From NCBI GenBank assembly GCA_021794855.1, contig JAJYPZ010000104.1:1-5407 (forward strand): 5,407 nt of DNA. The letters run 5' to 3'. This stretch comes from Pseudomonadota bacterium (GTDB taxonomy: Bacteria; Pseudomonadota; Gammaproteobacteria; Burkholderiales; Sulfuriferulaceae). This document shows, piece by piece, positions 1-5,407 of the stretch (positions are counted from its first letter, which is position 1; each line of letters begins with the position of its first letter). The position numbers and the translations under genes are program-made. The notes under the pieces are model-generated. The model made no database searches. It was not told the DNA's origin and saw only the letters and a list, made by a program, of their open reading frames with translations.

Positions 1-13
1 AACTCTTCAGTTT
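1..13 (-). rRNA. rrs: 16S ribosomal RNA, first 13 nt (5' end only)
   Basis: Read on the minus strand, the last bases before the window edge are AAACTGAAGAGTT. This matches the 5' terminus of bacterial 16S rRNA (E. coli AAATTGAAGAGTTTGATC) with one difference. The rest of the gene lies outside the window. The identification is reinforced by the upstream boxA and paired rrn-type promoters pointing the same way, and by the known tyrS-16S adjacency in Pseudomonas. The exact mature 5' end is inferred by alignment to E. coli. Confidence 0.87.
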
Positions 14-57
14 AATACCTGTTCGCTACTCGAAACCCTAAGGTCCCTTTCGCCGTC

Positions 58-79
58 GCACTCCGCTTGCGCAGAGCGC
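58..79 (-). other. Leader RNA hairpin with GCAA tetraloop
   Basis: On the minus strand the arms GCGCTCTGC (71-79) and GCGGAGTGC (58-66) form nine consecutive pairs, two of them G-U. They close a GCAA loop (67-70) of the stable GNRA class. It lies 45 nt upstream of the 16S 5' end in the rrn leader. A role in leader folding or 30S maturation is inferred. It is not followed by a T-tract, so it is not an intrinsic terminator. Confidence 0.65.
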
Positions 80-162
80 TTGTACTACTTATGCTGCTAT
101 TTACTTTTTAGCCTGCTTCCTCAACCCCAAAGTTCCCCTCAGCGTCAAGTCCGCGTGCCACC

Positions 163-188
163 GTAAATACCCACATCTATCGATTGTC
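163..188 (-). promoter_or_regulatory. boxC-like conserved rrn leader block
   Basis: Immediately after boxA the minus strand reads GACAATC (182-188), then TGTGGGTATTTAC (163-175). The E. coli rrn leader has GACAATC followed by TGTGTGGGCACT at the same place after boxA, the block called boxC. The match in sequence and in order is good, though boxC is less strictly defined than boxA. Confidence 0.6.
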
Positions 189-191
189 GTG

Positions 192-204
192 TTGTTAAAG
201 AGCG
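192..204 (-). promoter_or_regulatory. boxA rRNA antitermination element
   Basis: The minus strand reads CGCTCTTTAACAA, which matches the E. coli rrn boxA TGCTCTTTAACAA at 12 of 13 positions. In the nascent RNA, boxA binds the NusB-NusE (S10) pair and makes the polymerase resistant to Rho while it transcribes the long untranslated rRNA operon. It sits about 40 nt downstream of the predicted P2 start and about 180 nt upstream of 16S, as expected. Confidence 0.9.
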
Positions 205-220
205 GTAATGCCTGCTTCGC

Positions 221-305
221 CACACCCTGCTTTGTTTGTGACGAGGTGCGAATTATACGCAGTCGCAGAAGTTTGTAAAGTTTTATTTACACACCCTGCT
301 ATGTT
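221..305 (-). repeat. Direct repeat pair flanking promoter P2
   Basis: Two copies of a 16-bp block (221-236 and 290-305) agree at 15 of 16 positions and share an uninterrupted 11-bp core, AGCAGGGTGTG on the minus strand. They are offset by 69 bp. One lies just upstream of the P2 -35 and the other just downstream of the P2 start, inside the leader. They may be protein sites, or remnants of local duplication in the promoter region. Function is unknown. Confidence 0.7.
252..279 (-). promoter_or_regulatory. rrn promoter P2 (16S-proximal)
   Basis: On the minus strand a -35 TTTACA (274-279) and a perfect -10 TATAAT (252-257) are separated by 16 bp (258-273), the spacing seen in rRNA promoters such as E. 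coli rrnB P1. The bases after the -10 (TCGCACC) form a C/G-containing discriminator typical of stringently controlled promoters. A/T-rich sequence at about 280-290, upstream of the -35, could serve as an UP element. The predicted start is near 242-246. Regulation by ppGpp and DksA is inferred from the promoter class. Confidence 0.85.
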
Positions 306-388
306 ACTTAAATTAATCGCCATATCCTCTTGATTGCTAAAAGACAAATCAACAGCCATGAGCGACCAAAATCTTTAACGAGGAGCGA

Positions 389-416
389 ATTATACGCGCT
401 CCTTACGACTCGTCAA
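389..416 (-). promoter_or_regulatory. rrn promoter P1 (distal)
   Basis: On the minus strand a near-consensus -35 TTGACG (411-416) and a perfect -10 TATAAT (389-394) are spaced by 16 bp. The discriminator TCGCTCC is nearly the same as that of P2. It lies only 22 bp past the tyrS stop codon, so any UP element or Fis-type activator sites would have to overlap the tail of tyrS. A run of A/T bases at about 417-430 could be the proximal UP half. The predicted start is near 380-383, giving a leader of about 370 nt to 16S. Confidence 0.88.
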
Positions 417-438
417 GAGTTTTTCAAAGAAGAACGCA

Positions 439-1650
439 TTAGACCTTTTCAATTAAAATGCGGGCGTATTTGCGCTTGCCGACCTGCACTACAATTTCTT
501 CTCCCGCAGGGACGAGCAAACCCTTATCGCCGACCTTGTCGCCGCCGATTTTCACGCCGCCCTGATCTATCATTCGCAATGCTTCGGATGTACTGCTGCA
601 CAATCCGGCCTGCTTGAGCAATTGCGCAACCGGTAAACCTCCATTCACTGCCGCCAGAGTCATCAAGGGTAAATCGTCAGGAATCCCGCCCTGCCGGAAA
701 CGCGATTCGAAATCTTCCAGCGCCGCCGTTGCCGCCGCCGCGCTATGAAAACGGGTTACGATTTCCTGCGCAAAACGGACCTTGATGTCGCGCGGATTAG
801 TTCCTGCCGCTACCTGGTCTTTCCACTCGGCAATACGGGTTAACGAAGCGGACGACAATAACTCGATATATCGCCACATCAATTCATCGGACACGGACAT
901 GATCTTGCCGAATATTTCTGCAGGCGGTTCGGTAATGCCTATATAGTTGCCCAGCGACTTGGACATTTTGTTAACGCCATCCAGGCCTTCGAGCAAAGGC
1001 ATGGTCAATATGCATTGCGGCGTTTGCCCGTAATGCTTTTGCAGTTCGCGCCCCATCAGCAGATTGAATTTCTGGTCGGTACCGCCCAGTTCCAGATCGG
1101 CCTGCAACGCTACCGAATCGTAACCTTGCACCAGAGGATACAAAAATTCATGGATCGCTATCGGCTGATTGTTTTTGTATCGCTTACTGAAATCGTCGCG
1201 CTCCAGCATCCGCGCTACGGTATGCGTAGCGGCCAACTTAATCATGCCGGCGGAACCGAGCTGATCCATCCACGTCGAATTAAAAACCACTTCGGTCCGC
1301 TCGGGATCAAGGATTTTAAATACCTGTTCGGTATACGATTTCGCATTATCGGCAACCTGCTCGCGCGTCAAGGGCGGTCGAGTAGCGTTTTTACCGGTGG
1401 GATCGCCGATCATGCCGGTAAAATCGCCGATAAGAAATAATGCGTGATGTCCCAGATCCTGCAATTGCCGCATCTTATTCAGCAATACCGTATGTCCGAG
1501 ATGCAGGTCCGGTGCAGTAGGATCAAAACCGGCTTTTATACGCAATTTTTTTCCCGTCGCCAGCTTTTCCGTCAGCTCTTTCTCGACGATGAGTTCGTCA
1601 CACCCCCGTTTTACGACTTGCAATAAATCATTGACTGCAATATCCGACAT
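439..1650 (-). CDS. tyrS: Tyrosine--tRNA ligase (TyrRS)
   Basis: This cytoplasmic class I aminoacyl-tRNA synthetase activates tyrosine with ATP and charges tRNA-Tyr. The 403-aa protein is complete and close to the Pseudomonas enzyme in length. The Rossmann catalytic domain carries the HIGH-type signature HLGH at residues 50-53 within [17 protein letters not shown]. The tyrosine-site segment YPLVQGYDS is at 171-179, GGTDQKFN at 189-196 and KMSKS at 228-232. The C-terminal S4-like RNA-binding domain spans about 339-400. The sequence looks like the TyrRS subgroup common in pseudomonads rather than the 424-aa E. coli type. The ATG is supported by a GAGG Shine-Dalgarno core 7 nt upstream. The stop is TAA, 22 bp before rrn P1. 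It is divergent from the peptidase gene. No frameshift or missing motif is seen. Confidence 0.98.
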   Translation of the reverse strand: MSDIAVNDLLQVVKRGCDELIVEKELTEKLATGKKLRIKAGFDPTAPDLHLGHTVLLNKMRQLQDLGHHALFLIGDFTGMIGDPTGKNATRPPLTREQVADNAKSYTEQVFKILDPERTEVVFNSTWMDQLGSAGMIKLAATHTVARMLERDDFSKRYKNNQPIAIHEFLYPLVQGYDSVALQADLELGGTDQKFNLLMGRELQKHYGQTPQCILTMPLLEGLDGVNKMSKSLGNYIGITEPPAEIFGKIMSVSDELMWRYIELLSSASLTRIAEWKDQVAAGTNPRDIKVRFAQEIVTRFHSAAAATAALEDFESRFRQGGIPDDLPLMTLAAVNGGLPVAQLLKQAGLCSSTSEALRMIDQGGVKIGGDKVGDKGLLVPAGEEIVVQVGKRKYARILIEKV

Positions 1651-1678
1651 TCAACCCCCTCAGTAATTAACTCGAACG

Positions 1679-1708
1679 ATTAGAGAACCGCTATATCGGC
1701 AATGTAAA
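1679..1708 (-). promoter_or_regulatory. Possible tyrS promoter
   Basis: On the minus strand TTTACA (1703-1708) and TCTAAT (1679-1684) are 18 bp apart, giving a predicted start near 1672 and a short untranslated leader of about 20 nt. No T-box or leader-peptide attenuator is visible in the 124-bp intergenic region. The match is moderate and has not been weighed against alternatives in this A/T-rich stretch. Confidence 0.35.
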
Positions 1709-1710
1709 TT

Positions 1711-1739
1711 TTGGCTTTTACTAATTTAACCATTATGTT
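1711..1739 (+). promoter_or_regulatory. Possible promoter of the M23 peptidase-anmK pair
   Basis: TTGGCT (1711-1716) and TATGTT (1734-1739) are separated by 17 bp, giving a start near 1746 and a leader of about 28 nt. An overlapping alternative is TTTACT (1717-1722), 16 bp, then TATGCT (1739-1744). Either would stand back to back with the candidate tyrS promoter. Only the A/T-richness and rough hexamer matches support it. Confidence 0.35.
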
Positions 1740-1774
1740 ATGCTTTCAAATTAGATGGCAGCTGAGTACAGAGC

Positions 1775-3121
1775 ATGATTGAAAATAAACAAGAAACCGG
1801 CATTTTAACGCATACAGAGCGTTTACATGCACGCAAAATTCGCTTGCGGTGGTTGATCGCGCTATCCAGCATTCCTTTGTTCGGTATTGTGACCGCTTTC
1901 GGTATTGCGCCGCAAACTGAAACTACGCCTGTTGCTATCCAGACCGTCATAGAAAATCTACCGCTACCCCAAAATCTGAAATTTACGGACAGCGCGCCTG
2001 AAAATACCAGCTACTGGCGCGACGAACGAATTGAACGAGGCGACACAGTCACCAGCATCCTGCAGCGACTCGGCACAAGCAACGATCAGATCAATCTTTT
2101 CCTGAAATCGGCGAACGCATCGCGAGCATTGCTTCAGGTCAAACCAGGCCAACGCGTACAAGCGCAAATCACAGGCACCGGCGATATATCCTGGCTGCGC
2201 CACATCAATTCCAACGGCACCATGCTTGAAATCACAGCGGACGGCCGGGGATTCAAATCGAGCAGCCTTCCTGTAAATCTGGAAACACGCACAATCATGA
2301 AATCGGGTGTAGTAAATGGTTCGTTATTTTCAGCCACCGACGCAGCAGGCATACCTGACAGCATCGCTACAAAAATCGCAGACATATTTTCTACCGACAT
2401 AGACTTTCATCATGATTTGCGCAAAGGCGATCATTTCAACCTGCTGTACGAAGTTCTATATCATGACGGCCAGCCTGTCATGACCGGACGCATCCTGGCA
2501 GCAGAATTCATCAACGGCGGTCACGCTTATCGGGCCGTATTATCGACCGTTGCCAACAGCAAAGGCGAATATTACTCTCCCGAAGGCAAGCCGCTGAAAA
2601 AGGCATTTTTACGCTCCCCCCTGGCCTTTTCGCGCATAACTTCCGGCTTTGCGATGCGCTTTCACCCTATATTAAAAGAATGGCGTATGCATAAAGGCAT
2701 CGATTACGGCGCGCCCATAGGCACAAAAGTAATGGCCATCGCCGACGGGATAGTTGATTTTGCCGGCCAACAAACGGGTTACGGCAATTTTATCGTCCTG
2801 AAACATAGCGGGAATTACAGTACGGCATACGGCCATTTATCAGCTTTTGCAAAAGGCTTGCACAAAGGCGAGCACGTAACTCAAGGTGAAGTCATCGGCT
2901 ATGTAGGAATGACCGGATGGGCTACCGGCCCTCATCTGCATTACGAATTCAGGATAGGCGGCGTCGCGACCAATCCGTTGACAGCAAAAATTCCTCGGGC
3001 TTTCCCGATCGACGCGCGACTGATGCCCAAATTCAGGCAAGCCAGCCGTGAATGGATAGCCGAACTCAATCTGATGGACAGCAATCGTACCGCAACGACC
3101 CAAATCGCCAGCGCTGAGTAA
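1775..3121 (+). CDS. M23 family peptidoglycan DD-endopeptidase, membrane-anchored (MepM-like)
   Basis: This is probably an envelope metallo-endopeptidase that cuts peptide cross-links in peptidoglycan, like E. coli MepM and the Pseudomonas homologue next to anmK. The 448-aa protein has a basic N-terminus followed by one hydrophobic segment at about 26-45 (inner-membrane anchor or uncleaved signal). A LysM/OapA-like domain spans about 80-130, including ERGDTVTSILQRLG. A Csd3-like middle domain spans about 180-265. The C-terminal M23 (LytM) domain is at about 290-405. All expected zinc and catalytic residues are present: H306 and D310 in HKGID, H354 in YGHLS, and H387 and H389 in HLH. An active enzyme is therefore likely. 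The ATG has only a weak Shine-Dalgarno sequence. anmK follows after 9 nt, so the two are probably co-transcribed. The exact bond cleaved is inferred from the family. Confidence 0.95.
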   Translation: MIENKQETGILTHTERLHARKIRLRWLIALSSIPLFGIVTAFGIAPQTETTPVAIQTVIENLPLPQNLKFTDSAPENTSYWRDERIERGDTVTSILQRLGTSNDQINLFLKSANASRALLQVKPGQRVQAQITGTGDISWLRHINSNGTMLEITADGRGFKSSSLPVNLETRTIMKSGVVNGSLFSATDAAGIPDSIATKIADIFSTDIDFHHDLRKGDHFNLLYEVLYHDGQPVMTGRILAAEFINGGHAYRAVLSTVANSKGEYYSPEGKPLKKAFLRSPLAFSRITSGFAMRFHPILKEWRMHKGIDYGAPIGTKVMAIADGIVDFAGQQTGYGNFIVLKHSGNYSTAYGHLSAFAKGLHKGEHVTQGEVIGYVGMTGWATGPHLHYEFRIGGVATNPLTAKIPRAFPIDARLMPKFRQASREWIAELNLMDSNRTATTQIASAE

Positions 3122-3130
3122 TTCGCTGCC

Positions 3131-4228
3131 TTGGATACCAAGAAGACTTATCTTATCGGACTCATGTCAGGCACCAGCCTGGATGGCGTCGATGCAGCGA
3201 TGGTCGCTTTCGGCGATTCCTGCCCCGCCGGAAAACTGATGGACCGGCATTATATCGGCTATACCGACTCTCTGCGGCTTCGCCTGCTGGCGTTGCACGA
3301 CAGCGGAATCGATGAATTGCATCGCTCGGCCACGCTAGCCAACGAGCTTTCTGATTACTATGCCGATGCCAGTAATGCATTGCTCGGCCGTAGCGGGATA
3401 CGCCCTTTAGCCATCGCCTGTCATGGGCAAACCATACGACATCGCCCCGAATGCGGATATAGCATACAACTGGTCAATCCATCACGCTTGGCCGAACGCA
3501 CGGGCATTACGGTTATCGCGGATTTTCGCAATCGGGATATCGCTGCGGGAGGACAAGGCGCACCTCTGGTACCGGCTTTTCATAGAGCGGCATTTCATCA
3601 TCCAACCATGGACCGCGTCATCGTTAACATCGGCGGCATCGCCAATCTCACGAACATACCTGCTCACGGAACCGTTACCGGCTTTGACTGCGGCCCGGGT
3701 AATTTGTTGCTGGATGCCTGGTGCCTGCGACATACCGGCCAACCTTACGATACTGACGGATCTTGGAGCGCGTCGGGCAAAGTAATTCGTATACTGCTCG
3801 CACAATTATTGCAACACTCTTATTTTAAACAAATGGCACCCAAAAGCGCCGGACGCGAGCAATTCAGCATCTCATGGCTGGAAAGCCAGCTACTAGGCAA
3901 AGAAGCGCCGGAGGACGTACAGGCCACGCTGGTCGAGCTTACTGCAATAAGCATAGCCGATGCCATCAAAGGCCATTGCCATTCCGCCGCCGAAATTTAT
4001 GTATGCGGAGGGGGATCGCACAATAGCAGATTATTGTCCGCTATTCGAACCCACTTACCTGACAAACCAATAAAATTAACCGACGAACTGGGGATTAAGG
4101 CTGACTGGGTTGAAGCCCACGCTTTCGCATGGCTAGGCCGGCAAACCTTGTTAAATTTGCCGGGCAATTGCATGGAAGCAACCGGCGCTAAACATCCCTG
4201 CATTCTGGGAGCTGTTTATCCGGCCTGA
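3131..4228 (+). CDS. anmK: Anhydro-N-acetylmuramic acid kinase
   Basis: This cytoplasmic enzyme of cell-wall recycling uses ATP to open the 1,6-anhydro ring of anhydro-MurNAc and phosphorylate it, giving MurNAc-6-phosphate. The 365-aa protein has the full hexokinase/actin-fold signature set: GLMSGTSLDGVD at residues 10-21, GGQGAPL at 140-146, NIGGIANL at 166-173, GFDCGPGN at 184-191 and CGGGSHNS at 292-299. D186 corresponds to the catalytic aspartate of the family. The start is TTG. It is the only plausible in-frame start, because the peptidase stop TAA lies 9 nt upstream in the same frame and the next ATG falls inside the GLMSGTS motif. No clear Shine-Dalgarno sequence precedes it, so translation probably depends on coupling to the upstream gene. 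It converges with erpA, 38 bp away. Confidence 0.97.
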   Translation: MDTKKTYLIGLMSGTSLDGVDAAMVAFGDSCPAGKLMDRHYIGYTDSLRLRLLALHDSGIDELHRSATLANELSDYYADASNALLGRSGIRPLAIACHGQTIRHRPECGYSIQLVNPSRLAERTGITVIADFRNRDIAAGGQGAPLVPAFHRAAFHHPTMDRVIVNIGGIANLTNIPAHGTVTGFDCGPGNLLLDAWCLRHTGQPYDTDGSWSASGKVIRILLAQLLQHSYFKQMAPKSAGREQFSISWLESQLLGKEAPEDVQATLVELTAISIADAIKGHCHSAAEIYVCGGGSHNSRLLSAIRTHLPDKPIKLTDELGIKADWVEAHAFAWLGRQTLLNLPGNCMEATGAKHPCILGAVYPA

Positions 4229-4266
4229 TGCGAGCAATGACCGGGATACGGCCTATCGCTTAACGT
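4229..4266. other. Convergent anmK/erpA gap with weak imperfect hairpin
   Basis: This 38-bp gap between the two stop codons has short complementary arms: GCGA at 4230-4233 with TCGC at 4256-4259, and inner CCG/CGG around GGATA at 4241-4251. No T-tract follows on either strand. It might act as a weak bidirectional terminator, but the stem is short and interrupted. Convergent transcripts may simply overlap. Confidence 0.3.
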
Positions 4267-4617
4267 TTATGCCGAGAAAGATGATCCGCAACCGCACGTA
4301 GAGGTAGCGTTAGGATTCTTAATCACGAACTGTGCGCCTTCCAGACCTTCCTGATAATCGATTTCCGCACCGACCAGATATTGGTAGCTCATAGGATCGA
4401 TTAGCAGAGTTACGCCATTTTTTACCATGGCGGTATCGTCTTCGTTGGTAACTTCGTCGAAAGTAAAACCGTACTGAAATCCGGAACAGCCGCCGCCCGT
4501 TACGAATACGCGCAACTTCAGATCTTCATTGCCTTCCTCAGCGATCAATTGCGCCACTTTCGTCGCCGCATTGTCAGTAAAAACCAGAGCCGAGGGCATT
4601 TCAGTCATTGCATTCAT
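4267..4617 (-). CDS. erpA: Iron-sulfur cluster insertion protein ErpA (A-type carrier)
   Basis: This cytoplasmic A-type carrier accepts Fe-S clusters from the Isc machinery and passes them to apo-enzymes; in E. coli these include the isoprenoid enzymes IspG and IspH. The 116-aa protein matches the family length (E. coli 114 aa). It keeps the three cluster-ligand cysteines: C44 in [11 protein letters not shown], and C108 and C110 in [10 protein letters not shown] at the C-terminus. The HesB/IscA fold fills nearly the whole chain. The ATG at 4615-4617 is chosen because AAGGAG (4624-4629) sits 6 nt upstream. An in-frame ATG 57 nt earlier would fall in the promoter and lacks family similarity. 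The erpA assignment, rather than iscA, rests on the [17 protein letters not shown] wording and the neighbouring anmK and argC. It has its own promoter after argC. Confidence 0.96.
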   Translation of the reverse strand: MNAMTEMPSALVFTDNAATKVAQLIAEEGNEDLKLRVFVTGGGCSGFQYGFTFDEVTNEDDTAMVKNGVTLLIDPMSYQYLVGAEIDYQEGLEGAQFVIKNPNATSTCGCGSSFSA

Positions 4618-4623
4618 CACATA

Positions 4624-4629
4624 CTCCTT
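4624..4629 (-). promoter_or_regulatory. Strong ribosome-binding site fixing the erpA start
   Basis: The minus strand reads AAGGAG, a full Shine-Dalgarno core, 6 nt before the ATG at 4615-4617. This spacing is close to ideal and decides against the longer 135-codon reading. A GTG codon directly precedes the ATG but is only 3 nt from the core, so it is less likely to be used. Confidence 0.85.
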
Positions 4630-4653
4630 GTAAATCCGATCGATTAGTAAACC

Positions 4654-4682
4654 ATTATCTACATCCTTGCGCATACCGTCAA
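4654..4682 (-). promoter_or_regulatory. erpA promoter
   Basis: On the minus strand TTGACG (4677-4682) and GATAAT (4654-4659) are separated by exactly 17 bp, a good sigma-70 match. The predicted start is near 4647, giving a leader of about 30 nt. The -35 begins only 7 bp after the argC stop codon, so erpA can be expressed independently of argC. E. coli erpA is under IscR control, but I cannot identify a convincing IscR operator here by eye. Confidence 0.7.
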
Positions 4683-4689
4683 TAGCGCG

Positions 4690-5407
4690 TCAAGGTAATA
4701 GCCCAATTAATTCCAGTCCCGCCGTTTCCGGCAAGCCGAACATGATGTTCATATTCTGTACAGCCTGTCCTGCCGCGCCTTTGACAAGGTTATCGATGAC
4801 CGACAGAACTACGACCGTATCCCCGCCCTGCGGACGATGCAATGCGATCCGGCAGACATTCGCACCCCGTACCGAACGCGTATCGGGATGGGATCCTGCG
4901 GGCAATACATCAACAAATGGTTCCTGCGCATAATGTTCTTCATATAAATTCTGCACATTCACATCGGCTTTCACTCTTGCGTACAAAGTCGCATGCATTC
5001 CGCGTATCAACGGCGTCAGATGCGGTACGAATGTCAAATTTACCTGCTTGCCTGCGCAATGCGACAACCCCTGAACAATCTCAGGCAGATGCCTATGTCC
5101 CGAAGCACCGTAAGCCTTGAAATTGTCTGCCGCTTCCGCAAACAAAAACGGCAATTCGGCTTTACGCCCCGCTCCGCTTACGCCCGATTTTGCGTCGGCA
5201 ATCAGTGTATCGGTATCGGCCAGGCCTGCTTTTAATAGCGGCAGAAATCCCAATTGCACTACCGTTGGATAACAGCCGGGATTAGCGACCAGTCTTGCGG
5301 TACGAATCTGCTCGCGATAGACCTCGGGCAATCCGTAAATCGCCTGCCCCACTAATTCCGGGCAGGCGTGCTCCATGCCATACCACTTTTTCCACACATC
5401 TACATCT
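4690..5407 (-). CDS. argC: N-acetyl-gamma-glutamyl-phosphate reductase, partial (N-terminus beyond the window)
   Basis: ArgC catalyses the third step of arginine biosynthesis: NADPH-dependent reduction of N-acetyl-glutamyl-5-phosphate to N-acetyl-glutamate-5-semialdehyde in the cytoplasm. The visible 238 or so codons are the C-terminal two thirds of a protein that is normally about 345 aa. The N-terminal NADP-binding part lies beyond the right edge. The catalytic cysteine is in VANPGCYPT (codon at 5272-5274). Other family segments are KSGVSGAGR, the conserved-histidine segment [25 protein letters not shown] and RGANVCRIA near the C-terminus. A GTG at 5395-5397 is not the start: the frame stays open to the edge, and residues before it ([11 protein letters not shown]) continue the family pattern. 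The stop is TGA at 4690-4692. erpA follows in the same direction with its own promoter. Confidence 0.96.
   Translation of the reverse strand, partial: DVDVWKKWYGMEHACPELVGQAIYGLPEVYREQIRTARLVANPGCYPTVVQLGFLPLLKAGLADTDTLIADAKSGVSGAGRKAELPFLFAEAADNFKAYGASGHRHLPEIVQGLSHCAGKQVNLTFVPHLTPLIRGMHATLYARVKADVNVQNLYEEHYAQEPFVDVLPAGSHPDTRSVRGANVCRIALHRPQGGDTVVVLSVIDNLVKGAAGQAVQNMNIMFGLPETAGLELIGLLP

Larger units (their letters stand above)
14..245 (-). promoter_or_regulatory. rrn operon leader (transcribed spacer upstream of 16S)
   Basis: This is the non-coding leader between the proximal rrn promoter P2 and the 16S 5' end, about 230 nt long. In transcript order it holds a boxA element, a boxC-like block and a stable GNRA-loop hairpin, and then enters 16S. 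No open reading frame here looks real. Leaders of this kind load the Nus antitermination complex and supply one strand of the RNase III processing stalk around 16S. The partner strand would lie downstream of 16S, outside the window. I could not pick out a convincing boxB stem between P2 and boxA. Confidence 0.8.

Noticed and set aside
205..245. A boxB stem-loop between P2 and boxA
   Set aside because: Only a 4-bp CACA/TGTG pairing with a long loop could be found, which is too weak to call.
330..617. Plus-strand open frame of 95 codons
   Set aside because: It runs across the rrn promoter P1 and antisense to the tyrS 3' end. Its product looks like no known family, and it is best explained as a chance open frame.
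1015..1440. Plus-strand open frame of 141 codons inside tyrS
   Set aside because: It is antisense to the conserved TyrRS catalytic domain, and its product shows no recognisable domain.
3423..3805. Open frames overlapping anmK on both strands
   Set aside because: They overlap the highly conserved centre of AnmK and show no domain or initiation signal. They are shadows of the real gene.
4618..4674. A longer ErpA reading starting at the ATG at 4672-4674 (135 aa)
   Set aside because: That ATG lies upstream of the predicted transcription start, between the -35 and -10 of the erpA promoter. It has no good ribosome-binding site and adds 19 residues absent from the family. The ATG at 4615-4617 has AAGGAG at ideal spacing.
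5395..5397. GTG as the argC start codon
   Set aside because: The frame is open to the window edge and the upstream residues fit the ArgC family. The NADP-binding N-terminal part is missing, so the gene is cut by the window.
1..5407. CRISPR array, insertion sequence, phage or defence genes, tRNA genes
   Set aside because: No regularly spaced repeats, terminal inverted repeats, transposase-like frames or tRNA cloverleaf signatures were seen. Every long coding frame belongs to a recognised housekeeping family.

Overview
The window is a compact, ordinary stretch of a gammaproteobacterial chromosome. Gene order is (right to left) argC, erpA, anmK, an M23 peptidase gene, tyrS, and then the 5' end of a 16S rRNA gene. 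From memory, this order closely resembles the argC-erpA-anmK-M23-tyrS-16S region of Pseudomonas aeruginosa (PA0662 to PA0668 and the adjoining rrn). The moderate base composition and protein divergence suggest a non-Pseudomonas gammaproteobacterium. A methanotroph of the Methylococcales type would fit, but that is a guess.

Region by region: bases 1-13 are the first 13 nt of 16S rRNA on the minus strand. Bases 14-438 hold no gene. They carry an rrn control region on the minus strand: two tandem promoters (P1 and P2) with 16-bp spacers and near-identical -10/discriminator blocks, then a leader with a boxA antitermination element, a boxC-like block and a GNRA-loop hairpin. tyrS (439-1650, minus) lies just upstream of P1 with no visible terminator between. 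A 124-bp divergent intergenic region separates tyrS from a plus-strand pair: an M23 peptidoglycan endopeptidase (1775-3121) and anmK (3131-4228, TTG start, 9 nt after the peptidase stop and in the same frame). erpA (4267-4617, minus) converges on anmK. It has its own promoter and a strong ribosome-binding site. argC (4690-5407, minus) runs off the right edge, so its N-terminal part is missing.

Functionally this is housekeeping: tRNA charging and rRNA synthesis (tyrS-rrn), cell-wall cleavage and recycling (the M23 peptidase and AnmK), Fe-S cluster delivery (ErpA) and arginine biosynthesis (ArgC). I found no mobile element, CRISPR array, phage gene, tRNA or undescribed system. The observations most worth checking concern the rrn control region and the one-stop-codon junction between the peptidase gene and anmK.
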